DNA of 64,000 bases from Streptomyces sp. SID13031. GTDB taxonomy: Bacteria > Actinomycetota > Actinomycetes > Propionibacteriales > Kribbellaceae. The DNA is taken from positions 248,001 to 312,000 of the forward strand of contig NZ_JAAGLV010000010.1 in the NCBI RefSeq assembly GCF_010548305.1. Direction: 5' to 3'. How positions within the stretch are numbered: position 1 is the first letter of the stretch; each line of letters starts with the position of its first letter. Shown here piece after piece: positions 38,079 to 45,436 of the stretch. The translations under genes were made by a program, and so were the position numbers. The notes under the pieces were generated by a model that was given only the letters and a program-made list of their open reading frames with translations, did no database searches and was not told the DNA's origin.

Positions 38079-38999
38079 TCAAGCCGAGAAGTGCGTGGCG
38101 TCTCCCGTTCTCGGCGTACTGCGCACGCCGTCGACGCTGACCGGGATGTCGCCGGCGAGCGTGATCCGGTGCAGCCGGCGCGGCTGGTCGTCGTAGTCGG
38201 CGACCCCGTAGTGCTGGGTCGCGCGGTTGTCCCAGATCGCCAGGTCACCCGGCTGCCACTGCCAGCGGACGGTGTTGTCGAGGTTCGTGACGCGGTTCTG
38301 CAGCAGCTGGAACAGCGCGGTCGTCTCGGCCGAGCTGAGCCCGACGAAACGGCGGACGAAGTGACCCAGTACCAGCGAGCGCTCGCCCGTCTCGGGGTGA
38401 ACGCGGACGACCGGGTGCTCGGTCTCGAACAGCTTCGAGACGAACTGCTCGCGATGCTTCTCGACCTTCACGTCCACGCCGCCGATCCGGACCTCGTCGG
38501 CCGCACCCACGTAGTCGTAGACGTTGCTGTGGACCGCCCACAGCTTGTCGACCAGCGACTGCAGCGCGACGGGGAGATTCGCGTAGGCCCTGACCGTGTT
38601 GGCCCAGGTGGTCGCGCCGCCGTACGCGGGCAGGGTGACGGCCCGGAGCAGGCTGATCGCCGGGATCCGGTCAACGAAGGTCACATCGGTGTGCCAGCTG
38701 TTGGCCTTGCCGTAGTCGGAGTCGATCGGTAGTACATGCTCGTTGCCGTCGAGGCTGGCCGAGGTCGGGTGGGCGAGCGTCGGGGTGCCGAGCAGCTTGG
38801 CGAAGGCGAGCTGGCCGGCGTCGTCGAGGTGCTGCTGGTCGCGGAAGAAGATGACTTTGTGGTCCAGCAGAGCCTGCCGGATCGCGCTGACGGTCTGCGG
38901 GCTGAGGTCGCCGCCGAGCGCGACGTTGCCGACGACGGCGCCGATCGCGCCACCCGCCTTGGTGACAGTGATCCCGGGTGCTTCGAGCTGAGTGGTCAT
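38079..38999 (-). CDS. TauD/TfdA-family Fe(II)/2-oxoglutarate dioxygenase
   Basis: This 306-residue enzyme has the facial triad: WHTDVTF (His and Asp, ~102-105) and a distal His in DNRATQHYGVADYDDQ (~262), followed by RRLHRITLAGD, whose Arg binds 2-oxoglutarate. The family includes taurine and alkylsulphatase-type (AtsK) dioxygenases that free sulphur from organosulphur compounds. This one is close to the AtsK-like group by pattern (HPVVRVHPETGERSLVLGHF). The exact substrate is unknown. The ATG at 38999 has AGGTG four bases upstream. It is unlinked in strand to the LarE fusion gene that diverges from it. Confidence 0.85.
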   Translation of the reverse strand: MTTQLEAPGITVTKAGGAIGAVVGNVALGGDLSPQTVSAIRQALLDHKVIFFRDQQHLDDAGQLAFAKLLGTPTLAHPTSASLDGNEHVLPIDSDYGKANSWHTDVTFVDRIPAISLLRAVTLPAYGGATTWANTVRAYANLPVALQSLVDKLWAVHSNVYDYVGAADEVRIGGVDVKVEKHREQFVSKLFETEHPVVRVHPETGERSLVLGHFVRRFVGLSSAETTALFQLLQNRVTNLDNTVRWQWQPGDLAIWDNRATQHYGVADYDDQPRRLHRITLAGDIPVSVDGVRSTPRTGDATHFSA

Positions 39000-39089
39000 A
39001 ACACCTATAATCCGACTGAATTACTAGACTTATCGGCCGTTTCGGGATGCGAGACCGGTGGCCGGAGCAGGCAAAGTAAGGTTGGGGAC

Positions 39090-40559
39090 GTGTCAACCGC
39101 CGAGATCCAGCCCAGCTCTCTGACCACCGATGTGCCTGAGCTGGTCGTCGGGTTCGACCTGGACATGACGCTGATCGACTCCCGGCCGGGGATCAAGGCC
39201 GTCTGGGATCTGCTGGTCGCCGAGACCGGCGTGGAGATCGACACCGAGCTCGTGGTGAGCCGGCTCGGGCCGCCGCTGACCTGGGAGATGGCCCACTGGT
39301 TCCCGGCTGACCAGATCGACGCGATGATCGCGCGGTACCGCGAGGTGTACCCGGACTACGCGATCACCGGCAGCCTGCCGCTGCCGGGGGTTGAGGAGTC
39401 GCTGGCCGCAGTACGGGCCCTCCGGGGACGCACTGTGGTGGTGTCGGCGAAGTACAGGCCCAGTGTGGAGTTGCACCTGCAGCACCTCGGTCTGGACGTT
39501 GACGAGCCTGTAGGTGACCTGCACGGGGCTGAGAAGGGCATTGCGCTGCGGGAGCACCAGGCGACCATCTATGTGGGCGACCACACGGCTGACATCGACG
39601 GTGCGCGCGCTGCTGGAGCAGTGGCGGTGTCTGTGGCCACTGGGCCGTTCACTGCGGATGAGCTGCGTGCCTACGGGGCAGACGTCGTACTGAACGACAT
39701 GACTGAGTTCCCGGCCTGGCTGGACGAGTATGTGCTCGAGCAGCGGCTGGAAGCGCTCATGGAGCGCCTGTCCGGCTACGAGAGCCTGGTGGTCGCCTTC
39801 AGCGGTGGTGCCGACTCCGCCTTCCTGCTGGCTGCGGCTGCGCGCGCTATCGGCCCGGCGAACGTAGTAGCGGCTACTGCCGTCAGCCCCAGCCTGCCGG
39901 TGGCCGAGCTGGAGCCGGCCGCGCATTTCGCGGACAGCATCGGCGTCCGGCACGTCACGCCGCACACGCACGAGATGGACCGCGAGGGGTACCAGGCCAA
40001 CGCCGGCGACCGGTGCTACTTCTGCAAGGCCGAGCTGGTCGAGACGCTGCAGCCGATCGCGGACGAGTTCGGCATCGAGGCGATCGCGACCGGGACGAAC
40101 GCCGACGATGCGATCGCCGGGTTCCGGCCGGGGATCAAGGCCGCTTTCGAGCGCGGCGCGATCACCCCGCTGCGCGACGCCCGGCTGACCAAGGCGCAGA
40201 TCCGCGAGGCGTCCCGCAGTTGGGGCCTCGAGACCTCCGACAAGCCGGCCGCGGCCTGCCTGTCCAGCCGGATCGCGTACGGCATCCGCATCACGCCGAA
40301 CCTGCTCGTCCGGGTCGACCGCGCCGAGCAGGCGGTCCGCGATCACCTCGCGCCGTACGGCGTCCAGAACGTCCGCGTTCGCGACCTCGGGGAGTCGGCG
40401 AGTATCGAGATCGACGCGGCGCTGCTCGGCACGGTCGACAACGCCGCACTGGTCGAGCTGGTCCGTGCCGAGGGCTTTGCGGCGGCGGCGGTCGACGCCC
40501 GTGGCTTCCGCTCCGGATCGATGAACGAGCGCTTGAGCAATCCGGACCGCTACCGCTGA
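39090..40559 (+). CDS. larE: HAD hydrolase - LarE sulphur transferase fusion
   Basis: This 489-residue two-domain protein has residues ~18-210 as a HAD hydrolase: FDLDMTLIDS with nucleophile Asp23, the Ser of VVVSAK, a Lys in EKGIALR and the acidic VGDHTADIDGA. Residues ~215-485 are a LarE-type PP-loop enzyme, with SGGADSA at 238-244 and Cys309, Cys312 (DRCYFCKAEL) and Cys390 (AACLSSRI). LarE installs sulphur into the nickel-pincer nucleotide. The three-Cys form is thought to hold a 4Fe-4S cluster so that sulphur is supplied catalytically. No larA, larB or larC is in the window. A GTG at 39090 follows AAGG. The frame is continuous, so the fusion is real. Confidence 0.85.
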   Translation: MSTAEIQPSSLTTDVPELVVGFDLDMTLIDSRPGIKAVWDLLVAETGVEIDTELVVSRLGPPLTWEMAHWFPADQIDAMIARYREVYPDYAITGSLPLPGVEESLAAVRALRGRTVVVSAKYRPSVELHLQHLGLDVDEPVGDLHGAEKGIALREHQATIYVGDHTADIDGARAAGAVAVSVATGPFTADELRAYGADVVLNDMTEFPAWLDEYVLEQRLEALMERLSGYESLVVAFSGGADSAFLLAAAARAIGPANVVAATAVSPSLPVAELEPAAHFADSIGVRHVTPHTHEMDREGYQANAGDRCYFCKAELVETLQPIADEFGIEAIATGTNADDAIAGFRPGIKAAFERGAITPLRDARLTKAQIREASRSWGLETSDKPAAACLSSRIAYGIRITPNLLVRVDRAEQAVRDHLAPYGVQNVRVRDLGESASIEIDAALLGTVDNAALVELVRAEGFAAAAVDARGFRSGSMNERLSNPDRYR

Positions 40560-40566
40560 GATCCCG

Positions 40567-40586
40567 CCCCGGAGGGCCGCCCGGGG
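40567..40586 (+). terminator. Hairpin after the HAD-LarE gene
   Basis: CCCCGG-N8-CCGGGG forms a 6-bp stem beginning eight bases after the stop codon, followed by ATTA. It separates the fusion gene from the cold-shock gene. The stem is short, so efficiency is uncertain. Confidence 0.45.
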
Positions 40587-40740
40587 ATTACGAGACCGGG
40601 GCGTGCGGAATCGTTGCCTCATCAGATAGTTTTCCAGAGGCGCGGGCACTCCGGGTCACGTACGCTGGGTAGTCGGCCCGGGCAGCCTGTCCCGGTACGA
40701 CCTCCGTCCTGTTCCGCCGATAAACACCGAAGAGGTTCCC

Positions 40741-41124
40741 GTGCCTGTTGGCAAGGTCAAGTGGTATGACTCCGAGAAGGGGTTCGGCTTCCTCAGCAAA
40801 GAGGAAGGCGGGGACGTCTACGTCCGTGCGGAGGCGTTGCCGGCCGGTGTGACCAACCTCAAGCCGGGTCAGAAGGTCGAGTTCGGGGTCGTCGAGGGCC
40901 GCAAGGGTGAGCAGGCGTTGCAGGTCCGGCTGGTCGACCCGCCGCCGTCGGTGGCCAAGGCGATGCGGCCGAAGCCGGAGGACATGGCGCTCGTGATCGA
41001 GGACCTGATCAAGATGCTCGACAACATCGGCGAGGGCTACCGCCGCGGCCGCCACCCCGACAGCAAGGCCGCCCGCGGCGCCGCCACCGTCCTACGCGGA
41101 GTAGCCGACCGCCTAGACATCTGA
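40741..41124 (+). CDS. Cold-shock-domain protein with C-terminal helical extension
   Basis: This 127-residue protein has residues 1-66 as a CSD beta-barrel. KVKWYDSEKGFGFLSKEEGGDVYVR contains the RNP1-like GFGFL and RNP2-like DVYVR motifs. The remaining ~60 residues are helical (RPKPEDMALVIEDLIKMLDNIGEGYRRGRHPD), an extension seen in actinobacterial versions. It binds single-stranded RNA or DNA. GTG start with AAGAGG six bases upstream. About 180 untranslated bases precede the gene, in keeping with the long leaders of cold-shock genes. Confidence 0.88.
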   Translation: MPVGKVKWYDSEKGFGFLSKEEGGDVYVRAEALPAGVTNLKPGQKVEFGVVEGRKGEQALQVRLVDPPPSVAKAMRPKPEDMALVIEDLIKMLDNIGEGYRRGRHPDSKAARGAATVLRGVADRLDI

Positions 41125-41598
41125 CCCCCTCCCCGCATTTCGGCGGGTGATGAGGGCCTCGATGCCGTCGAGGGTGGTGTTGAGGCCGAAGAAGAAGTCG
41201 TCGGCGTCGTAGTCGACATCGAAGTCCTCCGCGGGCCTCGACCGCAGGTTCCCGGCGATCGTCGGGTAGCGGTCGGGGTCCGCGAGCAGATTCAGCCGCT
41301 GGACGTAGAGCTGGTTGGCATCGGAACCCTCCGGTGTCAGATTGGAACTGATGGCGCCGGCGCCGCGGACGTAGATGTTCACCAGCAGCATCGCGGACAG
41401 GCTGTCCGCCGCGGTCAGCTCCGTCTCCTCGAAGGCGCGCAGGCCGTTCTCCATCCACTCCAGCTGCATCGGTGATAGCGGTGGCTCCACGATCGGCACC
41501 TGGAGCACCCACGGGTGCCGACGGATCGCGTCCCGGAACGCGACCGCCCAGGCGGTGATGCGTTCCCGCCAGTCCGCGCCGGGCTCCACCGGGGCGAC
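41113..41598 (-). pseudogene. Remnant of a TetR-type regulator: ligand domain only
   Basis: The frame encodes about 160 residues that read as the C-terminal ligand domain of a TetR regulator (DWRERITAWAVAFRDAIRRHPWVLQVPI, SPMQLEWMENGLRAFEET, FFFGLNTTLDGIEALI). The N-terminal HTH is missing. Further upstream the frame runs through the hairpin element at 41642-41728 and into the end of the MFS gene, with no HTH in any frame. The simplest reading is a 5'-truncated gene. A separate functional small protein starting at an internal GTG is possible but less likely. Its end overlaps the cold-shock gene by 12 bases. Confidence 0.65.
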
Positions 41599-41641
41599 CC
41601 CCGCCCCCAACCCCGGAACGCCGCGGCCCGGGGCGTGGCCC

Positions 41642-41728
41642 GTCTCGGGGGTTAACCCCTGAGACGGTGGGTTGCCCTGCCAGATTCTGAGCGGGCAACC
41701 CACCGGCAGCGGGGTTAACCCCCGAGAC
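41642..41728. repeat. 87-bp element: 36-bp inverted repeat with 15-base loop
   Basis: The left arm, 41642-41677, and right arm, 41693-41728, match at 32 of 36 positions. The outer part is GTCTCGGGGGTTAACCCC and the inner part GGTGGGTTGCCC. Each arm also contains the self-symmetric GGGGTTAACCCC. It lies just past the stop of the MFS gene and at the broken end of the TetR remnant. It could be a small non-autonomous mobile repeat, or a very large terminator for the MFS gene. Confidence 0.7.
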
Positions 41729-41770
41729 GCTGCTGGACGGGTGAGCAGCCGGAGGGTGGGGAGCTGCGCA

Positions 41771-43873
41771 TCAGCGGGGTGGGCGGCGTCGGCGGAAGGG
41801 GTTGGTCCGGCGGGGTGTTTCGGGGGTGCGATCGGTGCTGTCGGGGGAGGGAGCCGCGCGAGGTGTGGAGCGTGGTTGCGGGGGCTTGTTCTCGAGGGTT
41901 TTCTCGGCTGCCCAGGGGGCTTCGTCGACGACTGTTTCGTCATCGTCCTCGTCGGGCTGGCCGCTCCACCAGCGGCCGGCCGGCGATGAGATGGACGGGC
42001 GGCCGGGGGCTTCAGGCGAGCGGTCGGCGCGAGGTACGTCCGTACGAGCTTCTGGTGTGGTGGTGGGGTGCTGGGTGTCGCGGGGGCGGTCCGGCGATTG
42101 GATGGTCGGGTCCAGGCGGAGCTCGACTGTCGGCTCGTTGACGCGGGCGCTGGGGGTCGGACGGGTGCCAGCGGCTCGGCGTTCGGCGATTGACTCGGGA
42201 CCGCTCGTCAGGACAGTGCGGGTGGTGCCGGGTTCGCGGACCGGGCGGGTGGCGTCAGATTCGCGGGTCGGGCGGGTGGTGTCGGATTCGTCCGGGTGGG
42301 GCCTGCCGGGGGTGTGGACCGGGCGGGTTTCGTGGTGTGGCGGTGGGACGACCGTACTGCGGGGGCCTGGGCCGTCGGTGCCGGTCGAGCGCGGGCGGGG
42401 CGGGGGTTGCGGGGTGGGCTTCTGGCGGATGACGAGGATGACGGCGATGATCAGCACCGCCGCGAGGAAGCCGAAGCCGAGGCGGGGGATGAGCGGGAGC
42501 AGGATGCCGCAACCCCCACCGATCACCCAGGACAGCTGCAGCACCGTCTCGGAACGCGCGAACACCGACGTCCGCACGGTCTCCGGCACGTCGCGCTGGA
42601 TCATCGCGTCCAGCGACAGCTTGCCGAGCGAACTGCACAGCCCGGCCACCAGACCGAGCGCGATCAGCATCGGGAACCCGTACAGAACCGCCACCGCGAT
42701 CGCGACGACCGTGTCGGCCAGCAGCACGGCGAGCACCACCGCCTCGGGTTTACGGGCCCTGAGCAACGATCCGGAGAGAGTGCCGAGGCTGTTCCCGATC
42801 CCGGCGGCCGCGATCACCGCGCCCGCGGCGACCACCCCGTCGATCCCGCTGATCGGTTTGTCCCGCAGCAGGAACGCGAGATACATGGTCAGGAAGCCCG
42901 ACACGAACCGCAATCCGAGGTTGCAGCGAATACCTCGTGCCACCGCGGCAGTGAACGCCCGGCGCCGGGCTTCGCGCCCCTCAGCACCGGTCATCTCCTC
43001 GCCGGCTGGAGAGTCGACCCGCGACGGCAGCCGGATCGCCAGGACTAACCCGATCGTGTAGACGAGCGCCGCCCAGCGCAACGACCACTCCGGTCCGATC
43101 GCAGCGAAGGCGGCCGCGATGCCCGCGCCGACCGTCGCACCGGCCACACCGGCGAGCGAGATCCGTGAGTTCGCGGTGACGAGAGTTATCTCTTTGGGCA
43201 ACAGCCGCGGTACCGCCGACGCTCGCGTCACGCCATAAGCCTTGGACGCGACCAGACATCCGAGCGCCGCCGGATAAAGCCAGGCAGAGCTGTTGTGGAT
43301 CGACGCGGCCAGACTCCAGACGAGGAAGCCGCGCAACCCGAGCGTCGCGCCGATCGCCCACCGCCGCCCGTGCCGGAACCGGTCGAGGATCGGCCCGATC
43401 AACGGCGCCATCAACGCGAACGGCGCCATCGTCAGCAGCAGGAACAACGCGACCCGGTCCCGCGCCTGCGAACTCGGTACGGCGAAGAACACCGTGCCCG
43501 CGAGCGAGACCGCGAAAGCGGTGTCACCGGCCGAGTTCACGAACCCGAGCTCGATCAACCGCGAGAGCCCGGACTCCTTCGCCCCCTGCGCACCCGTCAG
43601 CCCGCCGATCCGCCGTCCGGTCGCCTTCCCGAACCGCCCGGTGACGCCCGCGGTCTTCTTCGACACGGTGGCGAACCCGGCCGCCCCCACCTTCGAGGCC
43701 CGCCCGACCTTCTTCCCGGCAGCCCCGACCTTCTTGCCCGCACTCCCGATCCGCTCCCCGGTACTGCGCTCTCCCGTACTGCGTTCGCCGGCACTGCGGT
43801 CGCGGTCCGGGCCCGGGCGCTGACCGCTCTCGGCGCCTTGGCGCGGGCGGTTCTGGGGGTCCGGGCGTTCCAT
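41771..43873 (-). CDS. MFS-type membrane protein with long disordered ends
   Basis: This is a 700-residue protein. Residues 1-~100 are charged and low in complexity, with repeated STGER and GKKVG units. About 400 residues of transporter core follow with 12 hydrophobic segments (GFVNSAGDTAFAVSLAGTVFFAVP, PLIGPILDRFRHGRRWAIG). A ~200-residue Pro/Arg/Thr-rich tail ends RRTNPFRRRRPPR. It is a plasma-membrane protein; the substrate is unknown. The core fits actinobacterial MFS proteins of the DUF894/EntS-like type. The ATG at 43873 is preferred to an in-frame upstream start. The tail's high proline content explains why other frames look open across it. Confidence 0.78.
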   Translation of the reverse strand: MERPDPQNRPRQGAESGQRPGPDRDRSAGERSTGERSTGERIGSAGKKVGAAGKKVGRASKVGAAGFATVSKKTAGVTGRFGKATGRRIGGLTGAQGAKESGLSRLIELGFVNSAGDTAFAVSLAGTVFFAVPSSQARDRVALFLLLTMAPFALMAPLIGPILDRFRHGRRWAIGATLGLRGFLVWSLAASIHNSSAWLYPAALGCLVASKAYGVTRASAVPRLLPKEITLVTANSRISLAGVAGATVGAGIAAAFAAIGPEWSLRWAALVYTIGLVLAIRLPSRVDSPAGEEMTGAEGREARRRAFTAAVARGIRCNLGLRFVSGFLTMYLAFLLRDKPISGIDGVVAAGAVIAAAGIGNSLGTLSGSLLRARKPEAVVLAVLLADTVVAIAVAVLYGFPMLIALGLVAGLCSSLGKLSLDAMIQRDVPETVRTSVFARSETVLQLSWVIGGGCGILLPLIPRLGFGFLAAVLIIAVILVIRQKPTPQPPPRPRSTGTDGPGPRSTVVPPPHHETRPVHTPGRPHPDESDTTRPTRESDATRPVREPGTTRTVLTSGPESIAERRAAGTRPTPSARVNEPTVELRLDPTIQSPDRPRDTQHPTTTPEARTDVPRADRSPEAPGRPSISSPAGRWWSGQPDEDDDETVVDEAPWAAEKTLENKPPQPRSTPRAAPSPDSTDRTPETPRRTNPFRRRRPPR

Positions 43874-43958
43874 GTCACCATCCTGCCTTGTGCGGGGGAC
43901 AGACCGGAGTTTTGACGCGGTTCGGATCGTGGCGGAAGGCGTGCGAGAATGACCGATT

Positions 43959-44966
43959 GTGACTCCCGTCAAGACTCCGGAACCGGTCCGCGCCAAGCCT
44001 GACGCCATCAGCGTCGCGGCCGTCGAACCTGCCCGCGAGGCGGCGATCGGCGAAGCCGGCGCCGCTCAGGTCGGTGACTATCTCGGTCATCTGGTCGAGG
44101 GCGAGCGACTCGTCACGCACTACTTCGCGTCGGCCCACCCCGGCTACCGCGGCTGGCGCTGGGCGGTCACGGTGACCCGCGCCTCGCGCGCGAAGACCGT
44201 CACGGTCAACGAGGTCGTGATGCTGCCGGGCGAAGAGGCGATCGTCGGCCCCGACTGGGTGCCGTGGTCGGAGCGCGTCCAGCCGGGCGACCTGCGTCCG
44301 GGCGACCTGTTCCCGACGCTGCCCGAGGACCCGCGGCTCGAGCCCGGTTTCACCGACACCGGCGCGCCCGACGAAGTACTGGCTGTCGTCGAGGAGCTCG
44401 GCCTCGGTCGCGAGCGGGTGCTGTCGCCGGAGGGTCGCGAGGACGCGGCCGAGCGCTGGTACGCCGGTGATTTCGGCCCGGCGTCGGCGATCGCGCAAGC
44501 CGTTCCGTACAAGTGCTTCGCCTGTGGGTACTGGATCCGCCTGAACGACAGCCTCGGCCAGGCGTTCGGCGCGTGCACCAACGAGATGGCGCCCGGCGAC
44601 GGCCGGATCGTCTCCTACGACTACGGCTGCGGCGCCCACTCCGACGCCGTCATCGAGGCCCCCGACCACCCGTCGACCGAGCACGCCTTCGACACCACCG
44701 GCTACGACGAGCTGGCGATGCCAAGCGGCGAGCTGCAGGCGGAGTCGGACGAGGTACAGGCGGAGTCGGACGAGGTACAGGCGGAGTCGGACGAGGTACA
44801 GGCCGAGGTGCAGGACGAAGTACAGGCCGAGGTGCAGGAGGCCGACGCAGTACAGGTCGAGGTCGAAGCGGCCGCTGAGCCCCCGTCTGACGACGAGGTC
44901 GACGAGGTCGACGAGCAAGTGTTCGACCAGGCAGCGATCGACGCGGAAGCCTCCGACAACTACTGA
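43959..44966 (+). CDS. DUF3027-domain protein
   Basis: This 335-residue protein has its core at ~35-230, with the DUF3027 pattern: VTHYFASAHPGYRGWRWAVTVTRA, GPDWVPWSERVQPGDLRPGDL and YKCFACGYWIRLNDSLGQAFGACTNEMAPGDGRIVSYDYGCGAHSD. The last includes a Cys-x2-Cys ... Cys ... Cys set that may bind zinc. The last ~95 residues are acidic and repetitive (QAESDEV three times) and probably disordered. The family is actinobacterial and its function unknown. The GTG start at 43959 is 85 bases from the divergent MFS start. Confidence 0.85.
   Translation: MTPVKTPEPVRAKPDAISVAAVEPAREAAIGEAGAAQVGDYLGHLVEGERLVTHYFASAHPGYRGWRWAVTVTRASRAKTVTVNEVVMLPGEEAIVGPDWVPWSERVQPGDLRPGDLFPTLPEDPRLEPGFTDTGAPDEVLAVVEELGLGRERVLSPEGREDAAERWYAGDFGPASAIAQAVPYKCFACGYWIRLNDSLGQAFGACTNEMAPGDGRIVSYDYGCGAHSDAVIEAPDHPSTEHAFDTTGYDELAMPSGELQAESDEVQAESDEVQAESDEVQAEVQDEVQAEVQEADAVQVEVEAAAEPPSDDEVDEVDEQVFDQAAIDAEASDNY
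44736..44798 (+). repeat. Three perfect 21-bp tandem repeats coding QAESDEV
   Basis: The unit CAG-GCG-GAG-TCG-GAC-GAG-GTA occurs three times with no base change, then decays into related QAEVQDEV units up to about 44850. The identical codons suggest recent slippage expansion within the acidic tail of the DUF3027 gene. Confidence 0.85.
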
Positions 44967-44974
44967 CCGAGAGT

Positions 44975-45292
44975 TCAGTCCTCGGTGGCCGGCCGGTGGC
45001 CGGCCTGGATGGCGGCCCAGCGGCGGCGGCAGTACAGCAGCCCGATCCAGCCGAGCCCGAAGCCGGCGACGGTGACCCACAACCACCACTCGTCGCCGTT
45101 CTCCTTCAGCTCGCCGCGGAAGATCAGCACGACCACGAACGCCACCGCCCAGGCGACGATCCCGAAGATCACCGTCGGGATGCCGGACAGATCCAGCGGC
45201 TTGACCTCGGCGTGCACGATCTCGCCCCGAGCCAGCTGACTGGTCGGATCGTTCCGCTTCTTCGAAGCCGGCACCTGCTCAGGATCTGACAC
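44975..45292 (-). CDS. DUF2530 membrane protein
   Basis: This 105-residue protein has a charged N-terminus and two membrane helices (IPTVIFGIVAWAVAFVVVLIFRG and WWLWVTVAGFGLGWIGLLYCRRRW), ending in a positively charged tail. The EIVHAEVKPLDLSGIPTVIFG segment is typical of the actinobacterial DUF2530 family, function unknown. It lies next to DUF3027 in convergent orientation, nine bases apart, an arrangement common in related genomes. Confidence 0.82.
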   Translation of the reverse strand: MSDPEQVPASKKRNDPTSQLARGEIVHAEVKPLDLSGIPTVIFGIVAWAVAFVVVLIFRGELKENGDEWWLWVTVAGFGLGWIGLLYCRRRWAAIQAGHRPATED

Positions 45293-45436
45293 GCCACCAC
45301 CTTAGGGCATGACTACCGGCCCCCTGCGTGCTGCGCGGCACTCGGCACTGCACCTCGACTGCAGGGGACCGGCAGTCATGCCCTGGCCTTCCGGAATACC
45401 TCGCTATCGGCGGACACGACCTGGCACCATGCCGTC

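Noticed and set aside
40560..40740. A gene in the leader of the cold-shock protein
   Set aside because: No frame with start and ribosome site spans it. It is more likely an untranslated leader after the LarE terminator hairpin.
45293..45436. Purine riboswitch before the NCS2 permease
   Set aside because: The 144-base gap shows no three-way-junction aptamer pattern or conserved loop sequences.
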